The notes under the pieces: model-generated
What the model saw: only the letters and a program-made list of their open reading frames with translations
What the model was told of the DNA's origin: nothing
The model's database searches: none
Translations under genes and position numbers: made by a program
Shown: in pieces, positions 9,691-19,037 of the stretch
Numbering within the stretch: the first letter of the stretch is position 1
How the letters are laid out: every line of letters begins with the position of its first letter
Source: Acidobacteriota bacterium
GTDB lineage: Bacteria > Acidobacteriota > Blastocatellia > Pyrinomonadales > Pyrinomonadaceae
Length of the DNA stretch: 64,000 nucleotides
NCBI GenBank assembly: GCA_019639115.1
Contig: JAHBSM010000006.1
Span: 1 to 64,000, forward strand
Direction: 5' to 3'

Positions 9691-9785
9691 AAAGTATATC
9701 AATCAATCCCGTCCAAGTCATTTGCACCGGATGTTGCGTCACGCGTCAATGATGGCCCGACACTCAAATCGGTTATCATCTGGGC

Positions 9786-10559
9786 GTGACAAGGAAGATT
9801 TTGTTAGCCATGATAGTGTGTCTTTTTGCGAGCTGCGGTCCGGCGGCAAAGAACCAGGTGGACCCGGCTCTCGACTCTGAAATGCCGCAAAAAATGCTCT
9901 GGGCCTGGGAACGTCCCGAGGACCTACGATTTATCGACACAAATGAGTTCGGCGTGGCATTCCTGGCTCAGACGGTCACGCTGACCTCGGATCAAGTGAA
10001 TGTGAAACGGCGTCGTCAGCCGCTCGAAGTGCCGGATGGCACGTATCTAGTGGCGGTCACTCGCATTGAGACCGTCCGAAATGAAAGACAACGGCCGACT
10101 TACGATGACGCGATGATCCGCCGAACCGTGGAAGCTATCGTGACGACGCTGGCGCTGCCGGGTGTTCGAGGAATTCAAATAGATTTTGACGCGGTAGTCA
10201 GCGAACGTTCGTTCTACCGGAGGCTGATGACCGCGTTGCGAGTAGAGATGGATTCGCGTGCTGAAGGTAATGCTCGGATACCGCTGACAATGACCTCGCT
10301 TGCGTCATGGTGCACCGGCGACGCTTGGTTCAACGATTTTCCAGTCGCAGAAGCCGTGCCTATGGCATTTCAAATGGGAGCCGATGCCGACAAGCTCCGC
10401 GCCTACCTCCGCAACGGCAAAGACTGGCGCGAACCTCTCTGCCGCGGCAGCTATGGTATATCGCTCGAAGAAGGCAAGCTCGACGGAATGCGGGACGGCC
10501 GCCGGATATACTATTTCAAGAATTCTGCTTGGAGAAAAGATGATCTATCCGTCCCCTGA
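9786..10559 (+). CDS. DUF3142-type putative lipoprotein
   Basis: 257 residues from a GTG start. The N-terminus has a basic start, a hydrophobic run and a lipobox-like FASC, with Cys17 as the probable lipidated residue. The body resembles DUF3142 (WAWERPEDLRF near residue 40, later GIQIDFDAV and SWCTGDAWFNDF), which looks like a TIM-barrel hydrolase-like fold with a central strand carrying Asp residues. No function is established that I know of. It stops at the base before the mtnA stop on the opposite strand, so the two transcripts converge with no gap. Confidence 0.7.
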   Translation: MTRKILLAMIVCLFASCGPAAKNQVDPALDSEMPQKMLWAWERPEDLRFIDTNEFGVAFLAQTVTLTSDQVNVKRRRQPLEVPDGTYLVAVTRIETVRNERQRPTYDDAMIRRTVEAIVTTLALPGVRGIQIDFDAVVSERSFYRRLMTALRVEMDSRAEGNARIPLTMTSLASWCTGDAWFNDFPVAEAVPMAFQMGADADKLRAYLRNGKDWREPLCRGSYGISLEEGKLDGMRDGRRIYYFKNSAWRKDDLSVP

Positions 10560-11615
10560 TCATTCTTCGAACTGGTTTTTCAGGCTTTCACTGTAAGGTG
10601 CCCGCGCGATGCCTTTTTCGGTGATGATCGCTGTGACGAGGTCGTTTGGCGTCACGTCAAAAGCATAGTTCGTGATGCCGACGCCTTCGGGTGCGAGTTG
10701 AATATCTTTTACGTGTGTGACCTCGGTTCGGTCGCGTTCTTCGATCGGAATGTCGTCGCCGGTCGGGCAATCCAGATCGACCGTCGAGAGCGGCGCCGCG
10801 ACGTAGAACGGTATGCCGTGGCGTTTTGCTAGGACGGCGACCATGTACGTGCCGATCTTGTTGGCGACGTCGCCGTTCGCCGCTATTCGGTCAGAGCCAA
10901 CGACGACGGCGTGGATGCCTCCTTTTTTCATAAAATGGCCGCTCATGTTGTCCGTGATGAGCGTGACGGGAATGTCGTCTTCCATCAGTTCCCACGCCGT
11001 GAGGCGCGCGCCCTGGAGGTACGGCCGCGTCTCGTCAGCGATGACCGAAATATTCTTGCCCTGATCGACAGCACCTCGGATCACGCCCAGCGCCGTGCCC
11101 CAGATACCGCCGGTCGCCAAGGCTCCGGCGTTGCAATGCGTCAGAACAGTATCGTTATCGCGAAGCAGTTCGCCGCCGAATTGGGCGATGAGTCGTTGGG
11201 CCTCGATGTCCTCGTCGTGAATGGCCTTAGCTTCGTCGATCAGGATCTGCTTGATCTCGCTGACCGACTTACCGGCGTCTTTAGCGGCGAGATACGTCCG
11301 TTTCATCCGGTCGATCGCCCAAAATAGATTAACGGCGGTCGGACGGGTCTTGCCCAGCACGTCGCATGCGAAATCGATCTCGTCCGTCAGGTCCGCAATG
11401 TCGGTCCCGACAAAGCTCTTAGCCGCCAATGCGACTCCGTATGCCGCCGAAACGCCTATCGCCGGAGCGCCCCGGACGACCATGTCCTTGATGCCGGACG
11501 CGACCTCGTCATAGCTGCGCAGAGTCAGCCATTTCGTTTCGATCGGCAATAGCCGCTGATCCAGCATCAGGACGCCTTCGTCCGACCACTTGACGGGAAT
11601 TATCTCGAGTTTCAT
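10560..11615 (-). CDS. mtnA: S-methyl-5-thioribose-1-phosphate isomerase
   Basis: 351 residues from the ATG at 11615. A longer frame from 11663 exists, but its extra 16 residues are hydrophobic and unlike the family, which begins [10 protein letters not shown]. The enzyme isomerises methylthioribose-1-phosphate in methionine salvage. The catalytic Cys is in [10 protein letters not shown] (about 162) and the Asp in [10 protein letters not shown] (about 242). No other methionine salvage genes are adjacent, so its partners must lie elsewhere or it serves a related sugar phosphate. Confidence 0.93.
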   Translation of the reverse strand: MKLEIIPVKWSDEGVLMLDQRLLPIETKWLTLRSYDEVASGIKDMVVRGAPAIGVSAAYGVALAAKSFVGTDIADLTDEIDFACDVLGKTRPTAVNLFWAIDRMKRTYLAAKDAGKSVSEIKQILIDEAKAIHDEDIEAQRLIAQFGGELLRDNDTVLTHCNAGALATGGIWGTALGVIRGAVDQGKNISVIADETRPYLQGARLTAWELMEDDIPVTLITDNMSGHFMKKGGIHAVVVGSDRIAANGDVANKIGTYMVAVLAKRHGIPFYVAAPLSTVDLDCPTGDDIPIEERDRTEVTHVKDIQLAPEGVGITNYAFDVTPNDLVTAIITEKGIARAPYSESLKNQFEE

Positions 11616-11719
11616 AAAAATCCCGATTATAACGAACGAGAAAGAAATTAGCCACGAATGCAAGAATGAATTGCCTATAAACTACTCGTGTCGTGCGTTC
11701 GCGGCCGAGTCGGTCAGGT

Positions 11720-11748
11720 TTGCGACTGGTCACCCGTTCGTTTATATT
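11720..11748 (+). promoter_or_regulatory. Candidate sigma-70 promoter of the glucan phosphorylase operon
   Basis: TTGCGA (11720-11725), a 17-base spacer, then TATATT (11743-11748). This is 22 bases before the ATG at 11771. The -35 match is only moderate. Confidence 0.4.
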
Positions 11749-11770
11749 CGCTAAGTAACCACTCACAATA

Positions 11771-13939
11771 ATGACGGAGGCCCCGACCACTATTACAGCA
11801 CAAGCTCAGACCTCGCCCGTATTTAGGAGCGATTTTGACCTGCACCGAGAACTGCCCGCAACGCTCGCGGGCCTCGAAAAGATCTCGCGCAACTACTATT
11901 GGGCATGGAATTACCGTGCGACGAGTTTGTTTCGCGACCTCGATCCACAGCTATGGGACGAGTGCGAACAGGACCCCAGGCTTCTGCTCAAAAAGGTCCG
12001 CAATTTCCGTCTCCGTCAGGCAGCGGCCGACCCTATTTATTTGGAAAGACTTAGGGCCGCCGAGGACGAAGCTGATCGTTATCTTGCTTCATCAGTTCCC
12101 GCGGCTACGGCACGCATAGCGTATTTCTGCGCCGAATACGGCGTGCACAATTCCCTGCCAAACTATTCGGGCGGTCTGGGCATCCTCGCCGGCGATCATT
12201 TGAAATCTGCAAGCGACCTCGGCCTGCCGCTGGTTGCCATTGGGTTGTTGTATCGCTTCGGCTATTTTCGTCAGTCGATCAATCACGAAGGCTGGCAACT
12301 GGAGACTTACAACGACGTATTCGAAAGCGAACTTGCCCTAACCCCGGTGCTCTCGGCGACGGGTGAAAGGGTGGCCGTTTCGGTCCACATTCGGGGCCGC
12401 GAGGTGGTTGCGCAGGCTTGGCTGGCAAAGATCGGCCGCATCTCGCTCTATCTTCTGGATACTAACCTGCCGCAGAACGGAGACGTGGACCGGTTGATCA
12501 CGGGCCATCTCTACGGCGGCGACACCGAGACACGCATCGTACAAGAAAAGGTCCTGGGCATCGGCGGCGTTCGCTTGCTCAGAAAGCTGGGCGTCGCACC
12601 GGACGTTTATCATCTAAATGAAGGCCACGCTGCATTCTCGACCCTCGAGTTGGCTCACGAATATCTAGCGGCACATCCTGACGGCTCTTTCGCCGACGCG
12701 GCCGCTGAAGTTGCCCGCAGCTGCGTCTTCACTACGCACACGCCGGTCTCGGCCGGCAATGACGCGTTCGATCCGGCCCTTTTGATCGAGTGTTTTAGCA
12801 AGGAATACATCGCTTCGCTGAAACTGACCGACAAGGAATTCCTGGCACTGGGACGAGCCGACCTTACAGACGACGGCGAATTCTTCGGAATGACGCCTCT
12901 CGCGATACGAATGTGCCGTTCATCGAACGGCGTTAGCCGTAAACACGGTGAAGTATCCCGCGGCCTCTGGCAGAAGATGTTCCCTGCTGCGATGAACTTG
13001 ACCGACGTGCCGATAACCTCGGTAACGAACGGTGTTCATCCTCTGACGTGGATCGCCTCGATCTATCAAGATCTGTATGAACGGCGGCTCGGAAATGAAT
13101 GGATCGGTGCAACGCGCGACGCAGGCGCCTGGAGCAAAGCCCTGGACGCAATACCCGATGCTGATATTTGGGACGCACATCATACTCTCAAGGAATTGCT
13201 CGTTGCGTTCATACGGAATCGCACTCGGGTGACGGACGCGGGTTCGCATGAGACCATTAACGAGCATACGGACACGCTCAACCTTTTCGATCCGGCGTAC
13301 TTGACGATCGGATTTGCCAGACGCGTGGCTGCTTACAAACGCTGGGATCTGCTGTTCTCGGATCTCGATCGTTTGCTTAGGCTTGTAGATGATCCGGAAC
13401 GTCCGGTTCAGTTCGTCTTTGCGGGCAAAGCTCACCCACAGGACCGGACCGCGAAATCGATACTGCAAAAGCTGATGTCGATCAACCACGATTCGAACTG
13501 GCAGCGTAGAGCCGTTTTCATCGAAGACTACGACCAGGAGGTCGCTCGGTATCTGGTGCGTGGGGTAGATGTTTGGCTCAATGTACCGCGTCGCCCGATG
13601 GAGGCAAGCGGGACCTCGGGTATGAAAGCAGCAATGAACGGCGTGCTCAATGCGTCGATCCTCGATGGCTGGTGGATCGAAGGTTTTGACGACACCAATG
13701 GATTTGCAATCGGCGGCGATTCGTTGATGTTGGATGAAGAAATGGACGCAGCCGACGCGGCCTCGCTCTACGAAACGATCGAAGATCGTATCGTTCCGGC
13801 CTACTATTCCGTTGATGCTGAAGGACTTCGCCGCGACTGGATCCGCATGATGCGAAGTTCGATCGCGACGCTGACGCCGGCCTTCTCTAGCGATCGGATG
13901 GTTCGCGATTACCTCACGGAAATCTATCAGATCACCTAA
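11771..13939 (+). CDS. glgP: Alpha-glucan phosphorylase (GT35)
   Basis: 722 residues, the shorter bacterial/archaeal type. It releases glucose-1-phosphate from glycogen or maltodextrins. Conserved blocks are AYFCAEYGVHNSLPNYSGGLG with AGDHLKSASDLG near residue 118-145, the histidine-rich HTPVSAGNDAF, and SGTSGMKAAMNG, whose Lys (residue 619) should bind pyridoxal phosphate. It heads a four-gene run with a membrane protein and two small genes. Glycogen synthase lies at 40749-42176, so both halves of glycogen cycling are in this window, although not in one operon. Confidence 0.94.
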   Translation: MTEAPTTITAQAQTSPVFRSDFDLHRELPATLAGLEKISRNYYWAWNYRATSLFRDLDPQLWDECEQDPRLLLKKVRNFRLRQAAADPIYLERLRAAEDEADRYLASSVPAATARIAYFCAEYGVHNSLPNYSGGLGILAGDHLKSASDLGLPLVAIGLLYRFGYFRQSINHEGWQLETYNDVFESELALTPVLSATGERVAVSVHIRGREVVAQAWLAKIGRISLYLLDTNLPQNGDVDRLITGHLYGGDTETRIVQEKVLGIGGVRLLRKLGVAPDVYHLNEGHAAFSTLELAHEYLAAHPDGSFADAAAEVARSCVFTTHTPVSAGNDAFDPALLIECFSKEYIASLKLTDKEFLALGRADLTDDGEFFGMTPLAIRMCRSSNGVSRKHGEVSRGLWQKMFPAAMNLTDVPITSVTNGVHPLTWIASIYQDLYERRLGNEWIGATRDAGAWSKALDAIPDADIWDAHHTLKELLVAFIRNRTRVTDAGSHETINEHTDTLNLFDPAYLTIGFARRVAAYKRWDLLFSDLDRLLRLVDDPERPVQFVFAGKAHPQDRTAKSILQKLMSINHDSNWQRRAVFIEDYDQEVARYLVRGVDVWLNVPRRPMEASGTSGMKAAMNGVLNASILDGWWIEGFDDTNGFAIGGDSLMLDEEMDAADAASLYETIEDRIVPAYYSVDAEGLRRDWIRMMRSSIATLTPAFSSDRMVRDYLTEIYQIT

Positions 13940-13952
13940 AGGCTTATCATTT

Positions 13953-14681
13953 ATGTCGCAGATCGAATTCACTACCGGCGAGATCAGGCCGATCGAGTGC
14001 GTCAAGGAAGCGTGGGATGCGATCAAGGCGGATTACTGGCCGCTTCTCGCTATCTCGATCGTTGGGGCATTGATCGGAGCCGTATCGCTGTATGTGTTGA
14101 TCGGCGCGATGGTTTGCGGCATTTTCAAGTCGTATCTGCGCGTGATAGACGGCGGCAAGGCGGACTTCGAAGACCTAAAGGCAGGTCTCAAATACTTTCG
14201 GGCGAGCTTGCTTACGACGGTACTTTTCGTCTTGCCGATCGTTGTTTACATGTTGGGCCTCTTCGTTACACTGTATCTGCCGCTTCTGACGCGGACCGTC
14301 AGCGGCCAGATCGCGGACGGATCCGATCTGCTCGCCGGATTTGGCGTTGCTCTGGGTGTCGAGATCGTCATCGCCGTGGTCATGGTCTGCATCCACACTC
14401 TTCTTATTTTCGCCTTCCCGCTGATCGTAGATAAGGATCTATCGAGTTGGGATGCGATCCGGCTAAGCGCGAGGGCCGCGATGCGTAACGCGGGCGGCAT
14501 CGGCGGTTTGCTTGTGGTCAACCTCGTGCTGGTGATCGTCGGATATTTGGCTTGTTGTATCGGTTTGTATCTCGTGATACCGATCATAACGGCTTCGGGA
14601 TTGGTCGCTTATAGAAAGGTGTTTCCAGGTCCGGCCGTGCGATCTGATTCGCCGCCGCCGTCGGCTTATGAAATAAACTGA
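13953..14681 (+). CDS. Uncharacterised multi-pass membrane protein
   Basis: 242 residues. I do not recognise a specific family; it resembles the broad group of DUF975/glycerophosphodiester-phosphodiesterase membrane domains. A short cytoplasmic lead (IRPIECVKEAWDAIKADYW) is followed by about five to six hydrophobic helices at roughly 28-60, 85-115, 128-160 and 185-225. The C-terminus is Pro-rich (PPPSAYEIN). It begins 13 bases after the phosphorylase stop and ends at the base before the DUF971 start, so it is part of the same operon. Confidence 0.75.
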   Translation: MSQIEFTTGEIRPIECVKEAWDAIKADYWPLLAISIVGALIGAVSLYVLIGAMVCGIFKSYLRVIDGGKADFEDLKAGLKYFRASLLTTVLFVLPIVVYMLGLFVTLYLPLLTRTVSGQIADGSDLLAGFGVALGVEIVIAVVMVCIHTLLIFAFPLIVDKDLSSWDAIRLSARAAMRNAGGIGGLLVVNLVLVIVGYLACCIGLYLVIPIITASGLVAYRKVFPGPAVRSDSPPPSAYEIN

Positions 14682-14966
14682 ATGCTTGAACCGACCAGTA
14701 TCATCGAAGACTCGGACCGGCAATTGTCGATCAAATGGTCAGATGGATCCGAATCGAGCTACGCTGCACCGAGCCTGCGCCGCGCGTGTCCGTGTGCGGG
14801 CTGCGTCAATGAGTGGACCGGCGAAAAGATGCTCAGCGACGATTCGATATCCGACGATCTTTCGTTCAGTTCCATCTCGATAGTCGGACGATACGCACTC
14901 AATTTTCGTTTCTCGGACGGACACGATACAGGAATATTCAGTTTCAAATACCTTCGGGAGCTTTGA
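14682..14966 (+). CDS. DUF971 protein (gamma-butyrobetaine hydroxylase N-terminal-like)
   Basis: 94 residues. The pattern QLSIKWSDGSESSYAAPSLRRACPCAGCVNEWTG (residues ~14-47), then IVGRYALNFRFSDGH and the ending IFSFKYLREL, is typical of DUF971. The CPCAGC cysteines may bind metal. Members are found alone in many bacteria, sometimes near Fe-S or Mrp/ApbC proteins; the role is unsettled. The start abuts the previous stop with no gap, indicating coupling. Confidence 0.82.
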   Translation: MLEPTSIIEDSDRQLSIKWSDGSESSYAAPSLRRACPCAGCVNEWTGEKMLSDDSISDDLSFSSISIVGRYALNFRFSDGHDTGIFSFKYLREL

Positions 14967-14970
14967 TCCA

Positions 14971-15243
14971 ATGCACGAACGCGACATATTCGACGAAAAA
15001 CAAGAGACGAAGAAGGCCGTCTTTTCATGTCCCTATTGCCGCGAACGATCCGAGTACGACGTCCGATGGCTAAAACGTACAAGAAAGAAACAGCCGCCGC
15101 GGAATTTATCCGACCATGACCGCGCTCGATTCAACAAATCGCGTGATTACATGGTCCGAATAGATGATATGCTCGCCTGCCGCAATATGCGTTGCCGGAA
15201 GCGGTTCGAGATCCCGTCCTCGCAGAGCGTTGTCTTCATTTGA
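14971..15243 (+). CDS. Small zinc-ribbon-like protein
   Basis: 90 residues, four bases after the DUF971 stop. Two cysteine pairs, CPYC (about residue 20-23) and CRNMRC (about 70-75), are separated by a basic stretch (TRKKQPPRNL), which suggests a zinc ribbon that may bind nucleic acid. No family is recognised. It is probably real because it is in the operon, with a normal stop before a good terminator. Confidence 0.65.
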   Translation: MHERDIFDEKQETKKAVFSCPYCRERSEYDVRWLKRTRKKQPPRNLSDHDRARFNKSRDYMVRIDDMLACRNMRCRKRFEIPSSQSVVFI

Positions 15244-15270
15244 TCGGATCGGTCCAAAGAGGCTGTCGGT

Positions 15271-15310
15271 AAAAAAGAGAGGCCACACCCATAAGGGAAT
15301 GGCCTCTTCT
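15271..15310. terminator. Terminator between convergent operons
   Basis: Arms AGAGGCCA (15278-15285) and TGGCCTCT (15300-15307) are flanked on the left by AAAAAA. That gives a strong U tract for the minus-strand TonB gene. On the plus strand the tail is TCTTCT, so termination that way is weaker. Confidence 0.8.
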
Positions 15311-15335
15311 TCTCCTGAAGAAGACCGGAGAGAGC

Positions 15336-16658
15336 CTAGTAAATCGAGAACGAATATTCCACCTGACGTACAACGGTCTGAGCTACACCGTTTACCATCG
15401 CCGGCTCGAACCTCATTGAGCGAGCACTGGCTATAGCCTGTTCCGTAAGCCCATTAGGCAGGCCTTTGACCGGAGAGATCGAACCGATCGAACCATTGGC
15501 ATTGAATGTGACACGAAGTATCACTGTCCCCTGAACCTGGGCCTGCCTCGCGGCATCTGTATATGAAGGCTTAGGTTTGTACGTGATCTTTAATGCCGTC
15601 GTCGGCCCTGAGGCCCTGAGCGGCGGCGGTTCACTTCCTCCGCCACCTCCTCCGCCGGGTCCGAATCCTCCGCCATCACCGCCGCCGGAACCACCATTCG
15701 AGCCAGGGCCGAAGCCGGAGCCCGAACCCGGACCCTGCCCGCCATTACGGCCGGTTCCCTGGCCTCCGCCGGATCCCGGGCCGTCCGAGAGCGTGGTGTA
15801 TTGCGATGTATTTATGCCATAAGGCTGTGTACGATCGACCTTGGTCTCGTTGATCGGCCCTTTGATGCCCATTTGGATGGGGATCGTCGGGGTTGTGAGC
15901 CGGTCCATAGACACCGATGGAGCAATCTGCGGATCCTTCATGAAGGGTGCACGCTGGCCTTTCGACGCGGGGTTGGGATCGTTGTTCCCGCCGCCTCCGC
16001 CGCCCCCGCTGTCATCCTTTTTCTTTAGTTCCTGGACCTTTTTCTCCTCGGGGGTCATCGGAGTGTCGTCGATCAGTATCGCGTTGAGCAGATCGTCGTT
16101 AATTGCGCCGATATCCAGATCCTTGCTGAATATATTAACGACCACGCCCGACAGGAAGACGAAATTGACAAGGCAGAACGCACCAAGTAGCAGCCAGTTC
16201 CGCTGGTTCACATTCTTCTCTTCGATGACCGTTAAGTGATAGTCTTCATCGACCACCTCGGGAAGCACTACCGGCTGTCCGCCATCCGCTTCGTAAGCCC
16301 GCGGAATGAAGACAGGCTCCGGCGCAGCGTGCGAGTAAGCAGTATTGGCCGATGATGGCGGTATCGAAGAAGTAAATTCCGTTTCGATCTCCGCCGTCAG
16401 GTCCTCAGCATCGGCGGCACTCAACGAAGATGATCCGACCGTCGAAGTAAATATCTCCAAAGGCTCTTCTGTGATCGACGAAGACGCAGCAGCCTCGGCC
16501 GTGGGAGCTTGGGCAGAGATCTCGTTCGCTCCGACCTCATCGCGAACGACCGGATTCATCTCAAATGCCTGCAGCGTCGATCCGCAAGTCGGGCAGAACC
16601 CAAACTTCTCCGCATAGCTCTCATCGCAAGTGCTGCAATATTTTACGATTCTTCCCAT
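15336..16658 (-). CDS. TonB-domain protein with cytoplasmic zinc ribbon
   Basis: 440 residues from ATG 16658, chosen because AGAGGA lies at Shine-Dalgarno distance; a frame from 16694 lacks this. Residues 5-27 are a zinc ribbon (CSTC...CPTC). An acidic Ser/Thr-rich segment follows, then one membrane helix at about 153-177, a Gly/Pro-rich periplasmic spacer, and a TonB C-terminal domain (about 350-440: ARQAQVQGTVILRVTFNANG, ending VEYSFSIY). So the zinc ribbon should be cytoplasmic and the TonB domain periplasmic. It could link outer-membrane receptors to inner-membrane energy, but no ExbB is nearby. A candidate promoter is at 16717-16745. Confidence 0.85.
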   Translation of the reverse strand: MGRIVKYCSTCDESYAEKFGFCPTCGSTLQAFEMNPVVRDEVGANEISAQAPTAEAAASSSITEEPLEIFTSTVGSSSLSAADAEDLTAEIETEFTSSIPPSSANTAYSHAAPEPVFIPRAYEADGGQPVVLPEVVDEDYHLTVIEEKNVNQRNWLLLGAFCLVNFVFLSGVVVNIFSKDLDIGAINDDLLNAILIDDTPMTPEEKKVQELKKKDDSGGGGGGGNNDPNPASKGQRAPFMKDPQIAPSVSMDRLTTPTIPIQMGIKGPINETKVDRTQPYGINTSQYTTLSDGPGSGGGQGTGRNGGQGPGSGSGFGPGSNGGSGGGDGGGFGPGGGGGGGSEPPPLRASGPTTALKITYKPKPSYTDAARQAQVQGTVILRVTFNANGSIGSISPVKGLPNGLTEQAIASARSMRFEPAMVNGVAQTVVRQVEYSFSIY

Positions 16659-16716
16659 CGCTGTATTCCTCTCGAAGCGGCCATCGGGGCACATCGCCGC
16701 AAACTAACAAACTATC

Positions 16717-16745
16717 ATTATACTGCGGATTCCCAACTAAGTTAA
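16717..16745 (-). promoter_or_regulatory. Candidate promoter of the TonB-domain gene
   Basis: Read on the minus strand: TTAACT (16740-16745), a 17-base spacer, then a perfect TATAAT (16717-16722). It lies about 59 bases upstream of the start at 16658. Confidence 0.5.
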
Positions 16746-16811
16746 GCACCTCGCTATTATCTAAAGGAAGCCGAACCGGTGCATTCCCTGCTTCATAGAT
16801 GCAGCATGTAA

Positions 16812-16840
16812 TTGACGCGATGCCCGCACCCATCTAAAAT
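16812..16840 (+). promoter_or_regulatory. Candidate promoter of the M16/menG/pxp run
   Basis: TTGACG (16812-16817), exactly 17 bases, then TAAAAT (16835-16840). It is close to the sigma-70 consensus and 126 bases upstream of ATG 16967, leaving an untranslated leader of roughly 120 bases in which I see no clear structure. Confidence 0.55.
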
Positions 16841-16966
16841 TTCCTTTTGCTCCGGGTCCGTAATTGTTGATGTTTGCAACATTTCGATGTTCCGCTGCAA
16901 CCAAAGAGTACCAAGCTTCCTAGATCGCTGTGCGGTAATGGCAAAAGCTAACGGAAAGAAGAACCT

Positions 16967-18253
16967 ATGAAAGCTCGAAGGCAATTGGCCAGGCTATTTA
17001 TCTTGTTCGTCGTGAGCATCTCTTTTGCGTCTGCAATTCGGGCTCAGAAGATTCCAACGCCGCGCGAAGAAAAGCTCCTGAACGGCCTGAAGATATTGAT
17101 GTGGCCGGACGCTTCTAAACCGAACGTTGCGGTATCCATCAGGGTTCACAGCGGCTCGGCCTTTGATCCGCAGGGGAAGGAAGGCGTGATGAGGCTGCTG
17201 GCTGACGGTCTTTTTCCAATTGAAGCAACCCGCGAATTCTTCCGCGACGACCTTGGCGGCGAACTGAAAGTGCGGTCCACCTATGACATGATCCAGGTTG
17301 ACGCCTCGTCACAAGCATCCGATTATCTCCAGATGCTGGAGACGTTGGGATCTGCATTAACTAATCCGCCGCTCGAACGCGAGCTTACCGATAAGCTCAA
17401 AGCTCAGCTCATTAGCGAACTCAATGCAAAGCTCGGGACCGCATCCTACACCGCCGACGATGCGGTCGCCCGTAGGTTGCTGGGCCAGTTCCCGTATGGC
17501 CGACCTGTGGACGGAACTCCTGCATCAGTGGGCCGCGTGGTCTATGCCGACCTGGTAGATGCAAAGAACAAGTTCCTGGTAGCTGACAATGCGACGTTGA
17601 CCATCACGGGTAATTTTGACCGCGTGGAAGCTCTTCGGGCCTTGCGGCGGCTTTTCGGTGCCTGGCTCAAAGGCGATCGACGTGTCCCGGCATCATTTCG
17701 CCAGCCCGATCCGCCTCCGACCGCGATCGAGATGCTGCCTTCGCCCGAAAAGGACCGTGCAGCCATTCGATTTGCGATGCGCGGCATCGCACGTTCTGAC
17801 AGGTCGTTCGCCTCGTGCCGGGTTTACGCAAAAATAGCCGAGGCCAGGCTCAGATCGATCGTGCCTTCGGCGGCCTCCGAGAGCGTTAATGTAAGATGCC
17901 ACGAGCAGCTTCTGCCCGGGACGTTCGTGATCGGGTTCGATGTTGACCGCGGCCTGGTTGGCACCGAGAACGGCAAAGTGAACGCTTTGGACCTTCTGGC
18001 AAAATTGCTTGCGGAAAAGGTGAATTCGGTCGAATTCGAATCTGCGCGTTCTAAGTTCGCATCCGAATGGGCTGCTCGGCCGCTGACCGAATTCTGGCTC
18101 GACGCCGACACTTTCAGAACCGGAACCGCCGAGGCCGAACTCAGCTTGCCGGCCAATGTAACGACTGCCGACGTCCAGGCATTTGCCGATCGGATCGCGT
18201 CGTCACCGGCCGCTGTGGTAATCGTGACCACGCCAACTCCCCAACCCAAATGA
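16967..18253 (+). CDS. M16-family peptidase homologue lacking the zinc motif
   Basis: 428 residues with a signal peptide (residues 1-26, ending AIRAQ). The fold is that of M16 (insulinase/processing peptidase) proteins: an opening NGLKILMWPDASKPNVAVSI, GSAFDP, and later DLVDAKNKFLVADNATLTITGNFD. Where active members have HxxEH, this one has VMRLLAD, so the zinc ligands are missing. It should not be catalytically active on its own and may be a structural partner, as in the non-catalytic halves of M16 pairs. No active partner is adjacent. Its stop overlaps the ubiE start (ATGA, 18250-18253). Confidence 0.8.
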   Translation: MKARRQLARLFILFVVSISFASAIRAQKIPTPREEKLLNGLKILMWPDASKPNVAVSIRVHSGSAFDPQGKEGVMRLLADGLFPIEATREFFRDDLGGELKVRSTYDMIQVDASSQASDYLQMLETLGSALTNPPLERELTDKLKAQLISELNAKLGTASYTADDAVARRLLGQFPYGRPVDGTPASVGRVVYADLVDAKNKFLVADNATLTITGNFDRVEALRALRRLFGAWLKGDRRVPASFRQPDPPPTAIEMLPSPEKDRAAIRFAMRGIARSDRSFASCRVYAKIAEARLRSIVPSAASESVNVRCHEQLLPGTFVIGFDVDRGLVGTENGKVNALDLLAKLLAEKVNSVEFESARSKFASEWAARPLTEFWLDADTFRTGTAEAELSLPANVTTADVQAFADRIASSPAAVVIVTTPTPQPK

Positions 18254-18993
18254 GGCCTGTCTCTCTGACCGAGAAAGAGGCAGCTCATTCTGCTTCAGTG
18301 CGGAGTATGTTCGCCGGCATCGCCCGGCGCTACGACCTCCTTAACCACGTTCTGTCGCTGAATATAGACAAGCTCTGGCGGCGCGCAGTATCTCGCCGGC
18401 TCGCCGATATTTTGAGCCGGCCCGACGCCGCCGTACTCGACGTGGCCTGCGGGACCGGCGATCTTGCGTTGCAGTTGAATTCATCCGGGCCCGCAGCAAT
18501 ATCCGGATTGGATTTTTGCCGTCCGATGCTTGATATTGCGGCCGAGAAATCTGCAAGGTCGGGCATTGACCTGCCCTGGATAGAAGGCGACGCGATGGCT
18601 CTCCCTTTTCCGGACGCGGCCTTTGACGCGGTGACGATTGCATTTGGCCTTAGAAATCTTCCCAATGTTCCTAAGGGACTGAAGGAATTGGTCAGAACCA
18701 TCAAGCCGGGAGGACGGCTGGTTATCCTTGAGTTCTCCACGCCTTGGATCCCGGGTATAAAACAGTTGTTCGGTCTCTATTTTACTAAGGTGCTGCCGCG
18801 GATCGGTGGCAGTATAAGCGGCTCGCGCGGAGCCTACGAATACCTCCCCGACTCGGTCGCGAAATTTCCAGACCAGGCCGGACTCTCGCTGCTTCTGGCC
18901 GAAGCAGGGCTCGAGGACATCACATATAAGAACCTCTCAGGCGGCATCGCCGCTATCCACGAAGGCAAGAAACCGCAAGGGCTTTTGAACTGA
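18250..18993 (+). CDS. ubiE: Demethylmenaquinone/ubiquinone methyltransferase
   Basis: 247 residues from ATG 18250, which overlaps the preceding stop; a longer frame upstream is an artefact of that gene. It C-methylates the quinone ring using SAM. Motifs include MFAGIARRYDLLNHVLSLN, the SAM site VLDVACGTGDLAL, AFGLRNLPNV and GGRLVILEFS, which together define the UbiE/MenG family. In a menaquinone-using acidobacterium the name menG would be more apt. Position in the coupled run looks conserved only by proximity; there is no evident link to the transport genes that follow. Confidence 0.93.
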   Translation: MRPVSLTEKEAAHSASVRSMFAGIARRYDLLNHVLSLNIDKLWRRAVSRRLADILSRPDAAVLDVACGTGDLALQLNSSGPAAISGLDFCRPMLDIAAEKSARSGIDLPWIEGDAMALPFPDAAFDAVTIAFGLRNLPNVPKGLKELVRTIKPGGRLVILEFSTPWIPGIKQLFGLYFTKVLPRIGGSISGSRGAYEYLPDSVAKFPDQAGLSLLLAEAGLEDITYKNLSGGIAAIHEGKKPQGLLN

Positions 18994-19037
18994 AATAAGT
19001 TAAGCGATAAACTTTGCCTGTCTTGCCTGATCGCTTA

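Noticed and set aside
12920..14026. Long open frame on the minus strand within the glucan phosphorylase gene.
   Set aside because: It lies antisense to a strongly conserved enzyme and shows no recognisable domain; it is a by-product of GC-rich codon use.
15577..15822. Plus-strand Pro-rich frame.
   Set aside because: It is the antisense of the Gly-rich linker in the TonB gene, which explains the composition.
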